Origin: Glandiceps talaboti
Lineage: Eukaryota; Hemichordata; Enteropneusta; Spengelidae
NCBI RefSeq assembly: GCF_964340395.1
Contig: NC_135556.1
Span: 22,643,723-22,707,722, forward strand
Direction of reading: 5' to 3'
Length of the DNA stretch: 64,000 bases
Shown here one piece after another: positions 62,272-64,000 of this stretch. The notes below the pieces were generated by a model that had not been told where the DNA came from, searched no databases, and saw only the letters and a list, made by a program, of their open reading frames with translations. Position 1 is the stretch's first letter. Every line of letters starts with the position of its first letter. The translations under genes and the position numbers were made by a program.

Positions 62272-63754
62272 GACACACAAACTTCATCGGTATATTATAA
62301 CCTTCCTTACTTACGGAAGGTAAAAATGAGTCAAAGTAAAATGTGACCCTTCCCTAATTTCTGTTTTCTAAAATATGGCCCTTCCCCGTGGACCGATTTG
62401 TAAAAAGTGACCACCCTTATTCCCCCCCCCCCACCTTGTAATTATGGAAAACATCCTAAGAACAATCTTAAATTCATTTAAAATCTATCGGCACATGTTG
62501 AAATAATTGCACCAAAGCTTGAAATTCATCCCAACAGCACAATATACCCAAACAGACAAAGTCTCCCAGATCAGAGACACCAACACATCGAGAATGCGAT
62601 ACATATAATGCAAGACAAAGAAACCAAAATGTATCCATTAAATTTAGAAACAAATCAAAACCAGTAACGCAAACTAGATTTCTATTAAAAGGCGACAAAA
62701 GAAGTAATGGTAGAGACATACATGTACCGTTCCACAACACAATAGACAACATATCGCATGCCCAGAGAATAGCCATTGCATTGCAATGTTAGAATACAAT
62801 ATCCAGATCACCATCAAGACTCAGCTTTGGCAAAGGTACGTGTGGTAATCATAGATACAAGCAATTTACATTACTGAATGTGAACGACAATTAACCAATG
62901 AAATGCATGGAAGGTATTACACCAAATTAATAACAAACGATACACAACAATTGGAGAGATTCAGAAAGTTATTCATCAAATGTATGACGACGAACACACT
63001 GACTATGATATACTCTTTTATCGCGATTCCTCAATCATAAAAATTCGTACACCACAATGGTATTAACTATCAAAAATACACAAAGACCCACCACCTGAAA
63101 CTAAATGTGTGGGTCGTCCCATCATTAGTGGGCACTCAAGCCCTACTAATCACATATCACCATACCTGGACTACTTAACCAAACCACATACGTACAAGAT
63201 ACAGCGGACTTTATCAACAAAATCCAAACTGTAAAAATACAAAAAAAACACCGCAATACTTGCCACTCTAGGCGTAGTGTCGATATACACTAAAGTGATT
63301 CACATAGAGGCAATTGATCTTGTCGGGAAAGTATTAAACTCAGAATCGTATTTGTTCCGAATGTTTGAATACAATGCGTACTATTTACAAACAGACTTTT
63401 AAAAAAGTTAGAAAAAAACCGCAGAATCATGGTCGTTTTCTTCATCATTTCCACGAGGCACTATATATAATTTGTATAAACTGCTTATGTAAGTTGGGTG
63501 ATACATGTGGGTACGGGAGTCATTTAATTCGATGCACAATTCCAAAGGAGGGTAAAAAGCTCAACACAAGGCATTTTATTTTTGAAATACAGTATAATTG
63601 AATTGAAGCGGTTATGGTTTTACAAGGTATGACGAGTAATAGGCTGTTATGTCTCTCCTTTCGTACAGATGAGCTAACTGACCTCAAGAGACTATTGCAG
63701 GACACAATTCAGGCGGAGGCACTTTGTCAGCAGACTCTTAACAGCATCGTCATT
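58813..63754 (+). CDS. Type II membrane protein gene, first two exons, partial at right edge (possible METTL24-like paralogue)
   Basis: Exon 1 is 58813-58897: ATG, 28 codons plus G, donor GTAAGA. It encodes a signal anchor (MKRTSIFALWTFAIISFG). Exon 2 is 63669-63754 with acceptor TTTCGTACAG; its AT completes the split codon to Asp. It continues DELTDLKRLLQDTIQAEAL and CQQTLNSIVI, then donor GTGAGT at phase 0. Further exons lie beyond the window. Exon 1 has the same length (85 nt) and phase as exon 1 of the METTL24-like gene 6 kb away. Exon 2, with its leucine-rich helix followed by Cys, resembles the segment after the anchor in that family (compare human METTL24 RFLRYISTTQIACNH). The relationship is an inference from architecture, not a proven homology. 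The 4.8-kb intron is packed with transposon remnants. The TATC microsatellite ends 43 bp before the ATG. Confidence 0.5.
59072..59294. mobile_element. Hairpin MITE family K
   Basis: Two arms of about 105 bp in inverted orientation: CCACAGACACGTTTCCTGAG ... TTTGGCCGATAAT ... AAATAACATGAGTT, against the inverse on the right. A short centre sits near 59178-59186. A single copy was seen in this window. Confidence 0.88.
59811..60182 (-). mobile_element. MITE family A, copy 2 (372 bp)
   Basis: An inverted copy of the 41909-42286 element with the same terminal repeats (GGTTCCGGTTA near the ends) and body. The blocks CTGATAGGAAGAAATAAAC and AAAACCTGAACTAGACACTC are preserved. It lies in intron 1 of the right-edge gene. 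Confidence 0.85.
60383..60660 (+). mobile_element. tRNA-derived SINE candidate
   Basis: An A-box-like TAGTTGCTAGAG (60395-60406) and a B-box-like GGTTTGGGTCC (60434-60444) are spaced as in a tRNA. They are followed by a non-tRNA body of about 200 bp. There is no clear tail or target duplication, so the 3' limit is a guess. It lies inside the 60.2-62.4 kb element. Confidence 0.4.
61809..62047. repeat. Large palindrome (foldback element)
   Basis: The left arm 61809-61892 (ACGAGTATAAAGTTGGC ... CACCCGAC) is matched by the inverted right arm 61951-62047 (GTCGGGTG ... CCAACTTTATACTCGT). The loop is about 58 bp. The right arm carries a small insertion near 61992-62010. No coding capacity is seen. 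Confidence 0.9.
62186..62279. repeat. (AC)n microsatellite
   Basis: About 90 bp of AC with one TCTCTC interruption, inside the 60.2-62.4 kb element. Confidence 0.97.
62470..63345 (+). mobile_element. Penelope-like element, broken reverse-transcriptase remnant
   Basis: Fragments in the plus direction read as Penelope-type reverse transcriptase: LKFIPT near 62.52 kb, a match to QLTNEMHGRYYTKLITND near 62.9 kb, SKIHKDPPPETK near 63.08 kb, GRPIISGHSSPTNHISPYLD near 63.13 kb and LATLGVVSIYT near 63.27 kb. This is the family order KIHK, GRPI(I/V)SG-SPT and the region of the catalytic YTN motif. The copy is broken in several places and no GIY-YIG endonuclease part is visible. It lies in the first intron of the right-edge gene, just right of the 60.2-62.4 kb TIR element. 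It looks old but still recognisable at protein level. Confidence 0.75.
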
Positions 63755-64000
63755 GTGAGTAGCAAGTCTGCTTTCGTTATGGTAATAGAAAGAACTCATT
63801 AGCTTTGGTAAACACCCAACAAACACTAATTAGTCCTTTTCTTAAGTGATGATTTTTAGTAATCGGGTTACATTTAAAGAATGCATGCTTCTTCAAATTC
63901 ATAATTTGGTACATGTGTTAACCATAACAAAGCTCACATGTCCACTAAAGTTTGTTGATGTAGTTTTTAGTTTTAATGAATCATTAGATTAGTCTATCAG

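Larger units (their letters stand above)
60231..62444. mobile_element. TIR-bounded element with G/C-run ends and repeated GTGACCCTCCC motif
   Basis: The left end TAATTACAAGGGGGGG is the inverse of the right end CCACCTTGTAATTA. Just inside, a block of about 45 bp (GTGACCCTCCC ... CTAAAATATG ... CCCTCCC) occurs near 60310-60350 and again in the same orientation near 62343-62388. A shorter copy lies near 60273. Between them are a SINE-like unit, a GC-rich stretch and a palindrome. No transposase frame is recognisable. It could be one non-autonomous transposon enlarged by nested insertions, or two partial copies that flank unrelated sequence. Confidence 0.5.

Overview
This is eukaryotic, animal nuclear DNA. 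It is AT-rich, has long introns with GT-AG borders, carries one tRNA gene, and is full of short non-autonomous DNA transposons, foldback repeats and microsatellites. The motif TACATGTA recurs throughout. The gene set (SLAIN, ANKRD46, METTL24-like, POLR1D isoform-2-like) and the tandem METTL24-like architecture point to a marine invertebrate. An amphioxus, hemichordate or lophotrochozoan would fit, but the sequence alone does not settle the phylum.

Layout. Positions 1-19262 hold the first two coding exons of a SLAIN microtubule-tip protein on the minus strand, separated by an 18.3-kb first intron full of repeats; the gene runs off the left edge. Positions 19263-27270 are intergenic, with a tRNA-Lys(CTT), a pentanucleotide repeat and several dispersed repeat copies. 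Positions 27271-33324 (minus) encode a complete 960-aa F-box/LRR protein in six exons. At 34.57-34.66 kb an ETS/YY1-type promoter with a short 5' exon lies head to head with ANKRD46 (plus, 34863-37062, two exons, complete). After a 5.6-kb repeat-bearing convergent interval comes a ten-exon METTL24-like methyltransferase (minus, 42705-52680, 547 aa). It appears to be a tandem duplication of the methyltransferase domain in which the first copy has lost its key motif. A divergent 1.3-kb spacer separates it from a three-exon homologue of POLR1D isoform 2 (plus, 53999-56372), whose 3' end abuts a 14-copy, 56-bp minisatellite. Positions 58813-63754 hold the first two exons of another type II membrane protein gene (plus) that leaves the window on the right. 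Its first coding exon has exactly the length and phase of the METTL24-like first exon. Its intron is crowded with transposon debris: a foldback element, a MITE, a tRNA-like SINE candidate, a large palindrome and a broken Penelope-like reverse transcriptase.

The genes do not form a pathway: they are unrelated housekeeping or regulatory genes. The notable material is (1) the active-plus-degenerate methyltransferase pair and a possible second family member 6 kb from it, (2) a POLR1D isoform-2-type product with no RPAC2 exons visible around it, and (3) at least ten distinct families of hairpin or TIR-bearing miniature elements, several present in two to five copies within 64 kb. All exon structures were worked out by eye from reading frame, splice-site consensus and phase compatibility; no alignment program was run.
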